A stretch of DNA of 12,866 nucleotides from assembly GCA_030607715.1 (NCBI GenBank), contig JAUWJM010000037.1:1-12866 (forward strand). Reading direction: 5' to 3'. This DNA comes from Candidatus Aerophobota bacterium (GTDB taxonomy: Bacteria; Aerophobota; Aerophobia; Aerophobales; B3-G15). The notes beneath the pieces were generated by a model. It made no database searches. It had not been told where the DNA came from and was given only the letters and a program-made list of their open reading frames with translations. Numbering within the stretch: position 1 is the stretch's first letter; each line of letters starts with the position of its first letter. The translations under genes were made by a program, and so were the position numbers. Positions 6,265 to 12,866 of the stretch are shown here, piece after piece.

Positions 6265-7426
6265 AATTTCCCTTTAAACTCAAAAAAATTTGGATAGCTA
6301 TGCTTGCCCCAATAACTATAATTGCTAACAGATAAGGTGTCCTGAGAGTGTATTTAGTAGCTAAAATGCCCCCTGTAAGGGGACCAAAGAGCCCCCCTGA
6401 TCCTAAGATTAACTCATGAATGCCAGCTCTTGTTCCTTTATTTCGAGATGTATTTAAGGCATAAAATAAACTTGCCGAAGTAGTTATCCCTCCAGCCATC
6501 CCTAAAAGTGTAAAAGCACCCATAAAAATTGATGTCCTGCTACTTAAGAAGATAATAATGAGAGCACCCATAGCTATTATTTGGGTAAAAATTAAAATTG
6601 ATTTTCGATAGGAGCAGAAAGATAGTTTCCCCAGAGCATAAAAGGTAATAGTTTGAGTTAGAAAAATACAGGCAAATAGAATCCCTAAAGTAGAGGATGA
6701 AAAGCCTAAATTTACGGAAAGTTTTGGAAACAGGGAACGAATAGTGCCCATGGAAAAGCAGAGAGTAAAACTATTTAGCCAGGCGATATAAAGATAGGAA
6801 GAAGTAGATTTTTCTGAGGGTATCAAAAAATCAGTTTTAGAAGAGGTATCTGATGGGGAAAAATAAGCTATTTTTTTTATTGAGATAAATATAAAGAAGG
6901 TTGATATTAGAAAAGCTAAACCTGAAAAATAAAAAGGTAATTGAGGATTAATTTGGAAAAGACGACCACCTATTAAAGAACCAATAACCAATCCTGAACA
7001 CCAGGAAACATTAAATCGAGATATTCTCTTTATTAATGGTCCTCCCCCTTCCATAGCCATTAAGACTTCTACAGAAGGCCAGAGCATAGATGAGGCCAGG
7101 CCCATAATCCCCATAAATAAAAAGAGTTGATATATCCGATAAGAAAGAGAAAGAGCAAAGGGTAAAGAAGTCAAGATCAGACAACTTATCCACAAAAGGT
7201 GCTTGTTTTTATACTGGTCAAATAATTTTCCAAAAAAAACACAAAGAGAAATGTAAAAAAGAGTTGATGTAAACCCCAGTCCTCCTAATTCCAGGGGATT
7301 AGCCCCCATCCTAATAGCTAAAAGAGGCACACAGACAAAAAGTGTTCCATAAGCAATATGGGCACAGAAAGGTAAAATATGAAAAATAAAAATTTGCTGT
7401 TTTTTCACTTTACTGTTAGCGACCAA
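6194..7426 (-). CDS. Major facilitator superfamily transporter
   Basis: This integral membrane permease of the MFS fold has about 410 residues and roughly twelve hydrophobic segments in two bundles, separated by a polar central loop (about residues 190-210). The loop between helices 2 and 3 has GKLFDQYKNK (residues 66-75), a good match to MFS motif A (GxLxDRxGRR). A later GTRAGIHELILGSGGLFGPLTGG segment resembles the helix 10-11 region of drug/sugar proton antiporters. The substrate cannot be told from the sequence. The long frame begins with TTG at 7426, overlapping the end of the isomerase gene by 11 bases. A GTG at 7408 just after that gene is an alternative, and neither has a strong Shine-Dalgarno sequence. 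The C-terminus is a lysine-rich tail encoded in the same purine-rich DNA as the TPR protein's N-terminus. Confidence 0.88.
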   Translation of the reverse strand: MVANSKVKKQQIFIFHILPFCAHIAYGTLFVCVPLLAIRMGANPLELGGLGFTSTLFYISLCVFFGKLFDQYKNKHLLWISCLILTSLPFALSLSYRIYQLFLFMGIMGLASSMLWPSVEVLMAMEGGGPLIKRISRFNVSWCSGLVIGSLIGGRLFQINPQLPFYFSGLAFLISTFFIFISIKKIAYFSPSDTSSKTDFLIPSEKSTSSYLYIAWLNSFTLCFSMGTIRSLFPKLSVNLGFSSSTLGILFACIFLTQTITFYALGKLSFCSYRKSILIFTQIIAMGALIIIFLSSRTSIFMGAFTLLGMAGGITTSASLFYALNTSRNKGTRAGIHELILGSGGLFGPLTGGILATKYTLRTPYLLAIIVIGASIAIQIFLSLKGNYEEKQENKKKGKKRERASILFKG

Positions 7427-8471
7427 GCTCTTTTTTTAACAGTTCAATAGCTTTTACAGGAGTAGGATCTATTCCTCGAAGGATAGCTAAATAAAAACTT
7501 ATCCAATCTCCAATATACAGGGAAGAAAAGATCTTAGTTAAAAGAGATTTTCCTTCTGCCCATATTTCTGTCCACTTCACTCCTTGACTTTTAATTAAGT
7601 TTTGAGTGACCTGAATTCTCTTGCTGATTCTTGGTGTCTCATCTTCATCCCGAATAAAAATGGGATAAAATATTCTTGTGTTAATTTTATCTTCTCCTAT
7701 CCAACCCACCACTTCATTGTGATTTAATTCAGGAAAGACATCCCAGAAGGCAAGTATTTTAGAATTTTCATTAAACTGAGTTTTCAGTCGATGAGCCACT
7801 ACATCAGTTTTCCCATCTACTCCGTAAATTATAGGAATTTTACCCCTTAATTTATAAGCAATGGATTTGGCTAAATTTTCCTGGATAGGGATGGAGGGCA
7901 AACACTTATCTTTGATTTGAGTTAAGTTCTGATGGAACTCATCATAATCCAAAATCTCAATAGAGGTGAGTTTTTCCATTATTTTTAACATAGGCAAAAA
8001 TAGATATCCTATAGCAGTTCGGGTAGGCATCTTAGGTGGTATAGTTACTGAGGGAATATTATCTTGCCGGGATAAATCCTTAAGTTTTCCTCCACTGCTA
8101 ATTGTAATAATACAACAGCCTATTTTTTTAGCTTCTTCATAAAGAAAAAGAGTTTCCTCTGTGTTTCCTGAGTAACTAATTGCAAAGACAAGGGTTTTTT
8201 TATCTACAAATTTTGGTAGGTTATAGTTTCTAATAACAAACAGAGGAATCTTCAGTGAAGATAAGGAAAGGGTCTTTAGGATATCCCCTCCTATTCCTGA
8301 GCCTCCCATACCGCAAATGATAACTTTTTCTATTCCTGAAAAGTATTCAGAAGGAAGGTTTATCTCTTCCCCAATCTTTACTGCTTCTTTGCATTGAAAA
8401 GAAAAATTTATGAGAATATCTCTCATATTCTCTTTATCCACTTTGGTTATCTCTTTTAAGTTATTTAGCAA
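7416..8471 (-). CDS. Bifunctional phosphoglucose/phosphomannose isomerase
   Basis: This SIS-domain enzyme interconverts glucose-6-phosphate or mannose-6-phosphate with fructose-6-phosphate, linking glycolysis/gluconeogenesis with mannose nucleotide synthesis. The first SIS domain has CGMGGSGIGGDIL (residues 53-65) and SYSGNTEET (99-107), the sugar-phosphate loop. PPKMPTRTAIGYL (145-157) follows. The second half has QFNENSK, ELNHNEVVGW (248-257) and the C-terminal GIDPTPVKAIELLKKEL, all hallmarks of the bifunctional PGI/PMI family known from archaea and some bacteria rather than classical Pgi. Its length of 351 residues is typical. The start is TTG at 8471, chosen because GAGGA (8478-8482) lies six bases upstream; the next Met is residue 16. 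It begins 2 bases after the ptsI stop, with the Shine-Dalgarno sequence inside the last ptsI codons, implying coupling. Confidence 0.92.
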   Translation of the reverse strand: MLNNLKEITKVDKENMRDILINFSFQCKEAVKIGEEINLPSEYFSGIEKVIICGMGGSGIGGDILKTLSLSSLKIPLFVIRNYNLPKFVDKKTLVFAISYSGNTEETLFLYEEAKKIGCCIITISSGGKLKDLSRQDNIPSVTIPPKMPTRTAIGYLFLPMLKIMEKLTSIEILDYDEFHQNLTQIKDKCLPSIPIQENLAKSIAYKLRGKIPIIYGVDGKTDVVAHRLKTQFNENSKILAFWDVFPELNHNEVVGWIGEDKINTRIFYPIFIRDEDETPRISKRIQVTQNLIKSQGVKWTEIWAEGKSLLTKIFSSLYIGDWISFYLAILRGIDPTPVKAIELLKKELGR

Positions 8472-8473
8472 TT

Positions 8474-8686
8474 TTAATCCTCGCTTAGTATTTTTTTAAT
8501 TTTTTTTGCTAATTTTTGTCCAGCATATCTTTTTGCCTCTCGAGAGGTGCTTAACTTGAGTAGATGAGAAGCTATTTCTCGAGTTTCGGCCCAATTTAGA
8601 CCTCTTATCACTTTTTTTATCTCTAAGAGAGAGGTTGGGGCTACACTGAACTCATCAATTTCTAATCCCAAAAGAATGCCATGCAA
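8474..8686 (-). CDS. ptsI: PTS enzyme I, C-terminal fragment (after frameshift)
   Basis: This 67-residue stretch completes the enzyme I barrel domain but is out of frame with the rest of the gene. [20 protein letters not shown] matches the family sequence LLLGLGLDEFSMSPxSIPxxK that directly follows the GEMASDP motif. The remaining residues ([20 protein letters not shown]) match the last helices. The nominal TTG at 8686 has no ribosome binding site, and its first three codons fall in the overlap with the other frame. It is therefore a continuation, not an independent gene. One added base near 8677 would join it to the upstream part. Confidence 0.9.
   Translation of the reverse strand: MHGILLGLEIDEFSVAPTSLLEIKKVIRGLNWAETREIASHLLKLSTSREAKRYAGQKLAKKIKKILSED
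8478..8482 (-). promoter_or_regulatory. ribosome binding site deciding TTG start of PGI/PMI
   Basis: On the complement, GAGGA is followed by TTAAAA and then TTG. It overlaps the final codons and stop of the ptsI 3' fragment, so ribosomes ending there could reinitiate directly. Confidence 0.65.
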
Positions 8687-10215
8687 AGAGGATCGCTAGC
8701 CATTTCTCCACAGGCTCCTACCCATATGTTTTCTCTATGGGCAGATTTAACAACACTGTCTATTAATCTCAATATAGTAGGATGAAGAGGTTGATAAAGA
8801 TAAGCTACCTTTTCATTTACTCGGTCCACAGCTAAAGTGTACTGAATTAAATCATTTGTTCCCAGACTAAAAAAGTCCACCTCTTTTGCTAATACATCAG
8901 CTATTACGGCTGCTGAAGGGATCTCAACCATTATCCCGGTTTCTATATTTCTTGAAAAGGGGACTTTTTCCTCATCCAGTTCTTTTTTTACCTGAGAGAG
9001 AATCACATTAGCCCTTCTAACTTCCTCCAATCCAGAAATCATAGGATACATAATCTTTACCTTGTTATGCTGAGCAGCTCTTAAAATTGCCCGCAGTTGA
9101 GCTTTAAAAATATCCACTCTCTCCAAAGATAGTCTTATTGCTCTCCAGCCCATAAAGGGATTTATTTCTCGAGGAACAGGAAAATGGGACAGAAATTTAT
9201 CTCCTCCTAAATCTAAAGTGCGAATAATAACTGAATAGGGAGCAATCTTTTCTACCACTTTTCTGTAGGCTTTTAATTGTTCTTCCTCACTGGGCAAGGT
9301 TTGGCGATTCATATAAAGATACTCTGTTCGGTAAAGACCTACGCCCTCGGCTCCATTTCTCACTGCTAAATCTATCTCTTCTGCACCGGCAATATTAGCA
9401 GCTAATTCTACCTCTCGACCATCCCGAGTCTGAGGGGGAAGAGATTTTAAGGATTCCAGTTTTTTTCTATACTCAATAAATTCTTGATATTCTTTTTTAT
9501 ATTTTTCTATTTGCTGATGAGTAGGATTAACAATTACTCTTCCTTTATTACCATCTAAAATTATTAAAGAGCCCGGTTTTACTCTTTTAGTTATATCTCT
9601 TAATCCTACTACTGCAGGTATTTCCAGAGCTCGAGCCATTATAGCAGTATGAGAAGTTCTTCCTCCTATATCGGTAGCAAAACCTAAAATCTTATCTCTT
9701 TGTATAGAGACAGTATCAGAAGGAGCAAGATCATAGGCTACTACAATTATATTTTCATTCAGATGGGAAAGAGTTAAAGTAGGTTTTCTTAGCAAATTCC
9801 GCAAAATTCTTTCTCCTATATCTTCCACATCTCTAAATCTTTCCTTAATAAGTCCTGTTTGAGCAATATTAAATTTACTGGGAAAACTTTTATAAGTTTC
9901 TCTTAAAGCTGCCTCTGCATTTAGTCTTTTTCTTTTAATCTTTCTTATAGTTTCATCAATAAGAAGAGGGTCCTCTAAAAGATAAAGATAAGCTTTAAAA
10001 ATATAAGCTTCTCTCTTATTAATTTTTTGACTTACCCTTTCTTTTATTTCTTTTAGCTGCTTTTTAGATTCCTTCACTGCTTCCCTGAATCTTTTTATCT
10101 CTCTTTCAACTTCTTCTTTATTGATTTTATATTCTAAAATACAAAAATCTTCTTTCTCTAAGATGTACACTCTTCCTATGGCAATTCCAGGAGAAGCAGC
10201 AATTCCTTTAGCCAT
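8662..10215 (-). CDS. ptsI: PTS phosphoenolpyruvate-protein phosphotransferase (enzyme I), main part
   Basis: Enzyme I takes phosphate from PEP on a histidine and passes it to HPr, starting the sugar phosphotransferase chain. The N-terminus has [11 protein letters not shown]. The phospho-histidine loop [17 protein letters not shown] has His189, the same number as in E. coli. The PEP-binding barrel follows, with [12 protein letters not shown] (Arg296), [47 protein letters not shown] and ACGEMASDP (catalytic Cys502). The frame then breaks: after DPLCMA it reads FFWD and stops, while the expected continuation is in the next frame. Adding one base gives 580 residues, the normal length. AAAGGAGA (10221-10228) supports the ATG, which overlaps the folC stop by one base (TAATG). 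No ptsH or EII gene is in the window. Unless the indel is a sequence error, the truncated protein would lack its last 67 residues. Confidence 0.93.
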   Translation of the reverse strand: MAKGIAASPGIAIGRVYILEKEDFCILEYKINKEEVEREIKRFREAVKESKKQLKEIKERVSQKINKREAYIFKAYLYLLEDPLLIDETIRKIKRKRLNAEAALRETYKSFPSKFNIAQTGLIKERFRDVEDIGERILRNLLRKPTLTLSHLNENIIVVAYDLAPSDTVSIQRDKILGFATDIGGRTSHTAIMARALEIPAVVGLRDITKRVKPGSLIILDGNKGRVIVNPTHQQIEKYKKEYQEFIEYRKKLESLKSLPPQTRDGREVELAANIAGAEEIDLAVRNGAEGVGLYRTEYLYMNRQTLPSEEEQLKAYRKVVEKIAPYSVIIRTLDLGGDKFLSHFPVPREINPFMGWRAIRLSLERVDIFKAQLRAILRAAQHNKVKIMYPMISGLEEVRRANVILSQVKKELDEEKVPFSRNIETGIMVEIPSAAVIADVLAKEVDFFSLGTNDLIQYTLAVDRVNEKVAYLYQPLHPTILRLIDSVVKSAHRENIWVGACGEMASDPLCMAFFWD

Positions 10216-11540
10216 TATTTTCTCCTTTGGTTAAGATAATTCAACGTTTCCCCGGCTAAGTATACCGAGCCGGTAACACAAATTATGTCTTCTTTTTTAG
10301 CTAAGCTTCTTGCCTTTGCAATAGCTGAAGAAATATCTTTTTCTATCAATGGATTTGAACAACAGTATTTTTTAATTTTAGCTGATAGCTTATTAGTAGC
10401 TAAAGCCCGAGGACTATTTACTTTAGTAACAATAATGGTTTCTCCCAGAGGGCACAGAACTTTTCCTATCCCCTCAACATCCTTGTTTTTAAGTATAGAC
10501 AGGATTAAAATAATTCTTTTTTTGGGAAAAAGCTCTCTTAAACACTGAGCTAAAGCTTCTGCAGAGGCTCTGTTGTGAGCACAATCTACAATGAAAGTAG
10601 GTTTTTGAGCTAAAATTTCAACTCTTGCTGGCCAGTAAACTTTCTTCAGCCCTTGCTTAATGGACTCCCTGTGTATAAAAATATCTTCTTTCTCTATAAG
10701 TTCTACTACTGCTATAGCAGTACAGGCATTAATAATTTGATGTTTGCCTATTAAGGGAATAAAAAGATCAGGGTAAGACCCTTTTATTCCATTCACTTTA
10801 AATGTTTGACCTTCTTTTTTAGAGCTTAATGATTCAAAAGTCACCTCTTTACCTATTCTATAAAGCCGAGCTTTTCTTTCTCGACATATCTTTTCAAGAA
10901 GAGAAAGAACTGAAGGATTTTGAGGAGAACTAACAATTTTGATTTTTCTTTTAATTATTCCTGCTTTTTCTTTAGTAATATCTAATAAATTGTCTCCCAG
11001 CTCTTTAATATGGTCTAAACTAATCTGAGTAATTATTCCTATTAGAGGATTAATTACATTGGTGGCATCCCATCTACCTCCCATCCCCACTTCTATTACC
11101 GCTATATCTACTTTTTCCAGAGAAAAATAGAGAAAAGCTAAACAGGTATAAACTTCAAAAAAAGTAGGGGAAAGAGAGGCTTTAATTTTCTCGGCAGCTA
11201 TTTTTATTTGAAATATAAGCTGAGCAAACTTTTCCTCATCTATCATCTCTTTGCCTATTCTTATTCTTTCCCGGGGGCTAATGAGATGAGGAGAGGTATA
11301 TAGTCCTACCTTCAATTTTCCTGAGGTTAAAATAGAGGTAATCATAGCTGCAGTCGAGCCTTTTCCTTTGGTTCCAGTGATATGGATAAATTTCAAAGAT
11401 CTATGAGGGTCTCCCAGTAAATCAAGAAGATCTCTCATTCGCTGGAGGTTTAAAAACCTTTTATGAACAGCAAAGTCTGGTATCTTTTCGTAATTTATAA
11501 GTGAATCTAAATAATTTATAGCTTGAGAATAGGAAAACAT
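10215..11540 (-). CDS. folC: Folylpolyglutamate synthase / dihydrofolate synthase
   Basis: This Mur-ligase-family enzyme adds glutamate to folates and, in many bacteria, also makes dihydrofolate from dihydropteroate. The ATP loop is [11 protein letters not shown] (residues 53-63). Other family marks are [15 protein letters not shown] (81-95), [25 protein letters not shown] (148-162), [11 protein letters not shown], and EKAGIIK (191-197) with the lysine that is usually carbamylated. Later come [19 protein letters not shown] (317-323) and the C-terminal [11 protein letters not shown] (421-431). The 441 residues are typical. Whether it has both activities cannot be told from motifs alone. The ATG lies 4 bases after the purH stop, with only a weak AGG upstream, so coupling to purH is likely. 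One-carbon chemistry links it to PurH, which consumes formyl-tetrahydrofolate. Confidence 0.95.
   Translation of the reverse strand: MFSYSQAINYLDSLINYEKIPDFAVHKRFLNLQRMRDLLDLLGDPHRSLKFIHITGTKGKGSTAAMITSILTSGKLKVGLYTSPHLISPRERIRIGKEMIDEEKFAQLIFQIKIAAEKIKASLSPTFFEVYTCLAFLYFSLEKVDIAVIEVGMGGRWDATNVINPLIGIITQISLDHIKELGDNLLDITKEKAGIIKRKIKIVSSPQNPSVLSLLEKICRERKARLYRIGKEVTFESLSSKKEGQTFKVNGIKGSYPDLFIPLIGKHQIINACTAIAVVELIEKEDIFIHRESIKQGLKKVYWPARVEILAQKPTFIVDCAHNRASAEALAQCLRELFPKKRIILILSILKNKDVEGIGKVLCPLGETIIVTKVNSPRALATNKLSAKIKKYCCSNPLIEKDISSAIAKARSLAKKEDIICVTGSVYLAGETLNYLNQRRK
10221..10228 (-). promoter_or_regulatory. ribosome binding site of ptsI
   Basis: On the complement, AAAGGAGA precedes the ATG by five bases, inside the last codons of folC. 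Confidence 0.8.
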
Positions 11541-11544
11541 AAAT

Positions 11545-12866
11545 TTAATGCCTGAAATGTCTCATTCCAGTAAAAACCATTGCTATGTTATACTTGTTGG
11601 CTTCAGCTATTACCTTCTCATCTCGAATAGAACCTCCTGGTTGGATAATAGCAGTTATTCCAGATATAGCTGCCCTCTCTATAGCATCAGGGAAGGGGAA
11701 AAAAGCGTCGGAAGCTAAAACTGAACCTTTAGCTTTTTCTCTTGCTTTTTGAATAGCTATGAAAGTTGAATCAACTCTACTCATCTGGCCTGCTCCCACA
11801 CCTACTACTTCTTTATTTTTAGCTAAGAGAATAGCATTGGACTTTACATGTTTACAAACTTTCCAGGCAAAAGACAAATCTTTTTCCTCTTTAGACGTTG
11901 GGGCTCTGTTGGTAACTATTTTTAATTCTTGCGCAGAATAATCCTTTTTATCTTTTTTCTGGACAAGAATTCCTCCACTTATTCCTTTAATATCTAAATC
12001 ATTCTCTTTGGATTTAAAAAAATCAACTTTTAAAATAATCACTCTTTTACCCCAGCTTTGGGTTTCTTTTATAATTTTTAGAGCTTTTTCTTCATATTCG
12101 GGAGCAATTATCCCCTCAATGAATCTTTGAGGAAGAGTAATTTCCTTGGCTGTAATTACATCCACTTTTCGATTAAGACTTAGAATACTTCCAAATCCTG
12201 ATAGAGGATCTCCTCTATAAGCCTTTCTATAAGCTTGCAATAGGTTTTCCCCACAACCAGCCCCACAAGGATTATTATGTTTTATAACCACAGAAGCTGG
12301 TTCATCAAATTCCTTTGCTATAGATAATGCAGCATCAAAGTCTAACCAATTATTAAAAGAGATATCCTTTCCCCAAATTTTTCGAGCTGAAGATAGATCC
12401 CCCTTATTAGTTGTCCAATTGCAATAAAGGGCTGCCTTTTGGTGAGGATTTTCTCCATAACGAAGTTCTTGTCTTTTTTTAAAGCTCAAATTGAGAATTG
12501 AAGAAAACATTATATTATCTCTTTTTTCCAAAAAATGAGAAATTGTGCTATCGTAAGCACTTGTTTTTTCAAAAACTTCCCTGGCTAAGTTAAAACAGGT
12601 TTTTTTACTCAGGGAACCATTATTTTCTTTTAGCTCCTGAAGAACAAAATTGTATTGCTCGGGACTGCTCACAGTGGCTACACTATAAAAATTCTTTGCT
12701 GCTGAACGTAGCATTGTAGGCCCACCAATATCGATGTTTTTTAGGGCTTCTTCAAAAGTTACTCCTTCTTTTTTTATAACTTCAGGAAAAGGATAAAGAT
12801 TCACCACTACCATATCGATAAGCTCGATTTTATATTTTTTTACCTCTTCCATTTGTTCTGGATTAT
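11545..12866 (-). CDS. purH: Bifunctional AICAR formyltransferase / IMP cyclohydrolase, 5'-partial
   Basis: PurH does the last two steps of IMP synthesis: formylation of AICAR using 10-formyl-tetrahydrofolate, then ring closure. The frame stays open to the right edge (NPEQ precedes the Met at 12852), so about 75-80 N-terminal residues are missing. The remaining cyclohydrolase part shows IDMVVVNLYPF, IDIGGPTMLRSAAKN and TSAYDSTISHFL. The transformylase part shows ELRYGENPHQKAALY, FNNWLDFDAA, VIKHNNPCGAG with the catalytic Lys-His pair (residues 191-192 counted from that Met), DPLSGFGSI, VGVGAGQMSRVDS, SDAFFPFPDAIERA, IQPGGSIRDEKVI and the terminal FTGMRHFRH. All visible active-site motifs are present. 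It is the most upstream visible gene of the leftward operon; its promoter is outside the window. Confidence 0.97.
   Translation of the reverse strand, partial: NPEQMEEVKKYKIELIDMVVVNLYPFPEVIKKEGVTFEEALKNIDIGGPTMLRSAAKNFYSVATVSSPEQYNFVLQELKENNGSLSKKTCFNLAREVFEKTSAYDSTISHFLEKRDNIMFSSILNLSFKKRQELRYGENPHQKAALYCNWTTNKGDLSSARKIWGKDISFNNWLDFDAALSIAKEFDEPASVVIKHNNPCGAGCGENLLQAYRKAYRGDPLSGFGSILSLNRKVDVITAKEITLPQRFIEGIIAPEYEEKALKIIKETQSWGKRVIILKVDFFKSKENDLDIKGISGGILVQKKDKKDYSAQELKIVTNRAPTSKEEKDLSFAWKVCKHVKSNAILLAKNKEVVGVGAGQMSRVDSTFIAIQKAREKAKGSVLASDAFFPFPDAIERAAISGITAIIQPGGSIRDEKVIAEANKYNIAMVFTGMRHFRH

Noticed and set aside
8662..8686. Programmed -1 frameshifting in ptsI
   Set aside because: The join region (GCA TTC TTT TGG) does not form an X XXY YYZ slippery heptamer, re-pairing would need first-position mismatches, and no stimulatory hairpin was seen. 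Enzyme I is not known for recoding, so a single-base deletion or sequence error is simpler.

Overview
The window is a strongly A+T-rich bacterial segment with almost no spare DNA. Two co-directional gene blocks face each other and meet near base 2860. No gene-free stretch exceeds 300 bases; the longest gap is 168 bases, between rpsB and tsf. The translation genes are bacterial (S2, EF-Ts, UMP kinase, RRF). The short EF-Ts, the archaeal-style bifunctional PGI/PMI isomerase, frequent TTG starts, tight gene overlaps and mosaic low-complexity intergenic repeats suggest a genome or metagenome bin from an uncultivated, deep-branching, probably anaerobic phylum. The sequence alone does not give the phylum.

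Rightward block (1-2858): the classic rpsB-tsf-pyrH-frr cluster. rpsB is cut by the left edge. Its last codons run into a patchwork of short repeats that fills the rpsB-tsf gap. A perfect 9-bp hairpin lies between pyrH and frr. After frr comes a 36-codon ORF with a good ribosome binding site. It reads like the beginning of a coiled-coil protein cut short where the opposing block begins. An 18-bp perfect palindrome containing both stop codons sits at the convergence point.

Leftward block (12866 to 2863): purH (cut by the right edge) - folC - ptsI (frameshifted) - bifunctional PGI/PMI - MFS transporter - TPR protein - SNF2/RapA-type ATPase - RapA-C-terminal-like zinc-cluster protein. Neighbours overlap or lie within 5 bases throughout, so this looks like one operon whose promoter is outside the window. 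The first part covers purine synthesis, folate, PTS enzyme I and sugar-phosphate isomerisation. The second part is an export or uptake permease and a possible RNA-polymerase-associated remodelling module.

The most interesting points are these. (i) A RapA-like remodeller appears as two overlapping genes, an ATPase half and a C-terminal half that carries an extra 11-cysteine zinc cluster, preceded by a small TPR gene. (ii) A one-base deletion in ptsI splits an otherwise intact 580-residue enzyme I. (iii) Short-repeat DNA has entered the 3' end of rpsB. (iv) A 71-base overlap between the MFS and TPR genes encodes lysine-rich tails in two frames.
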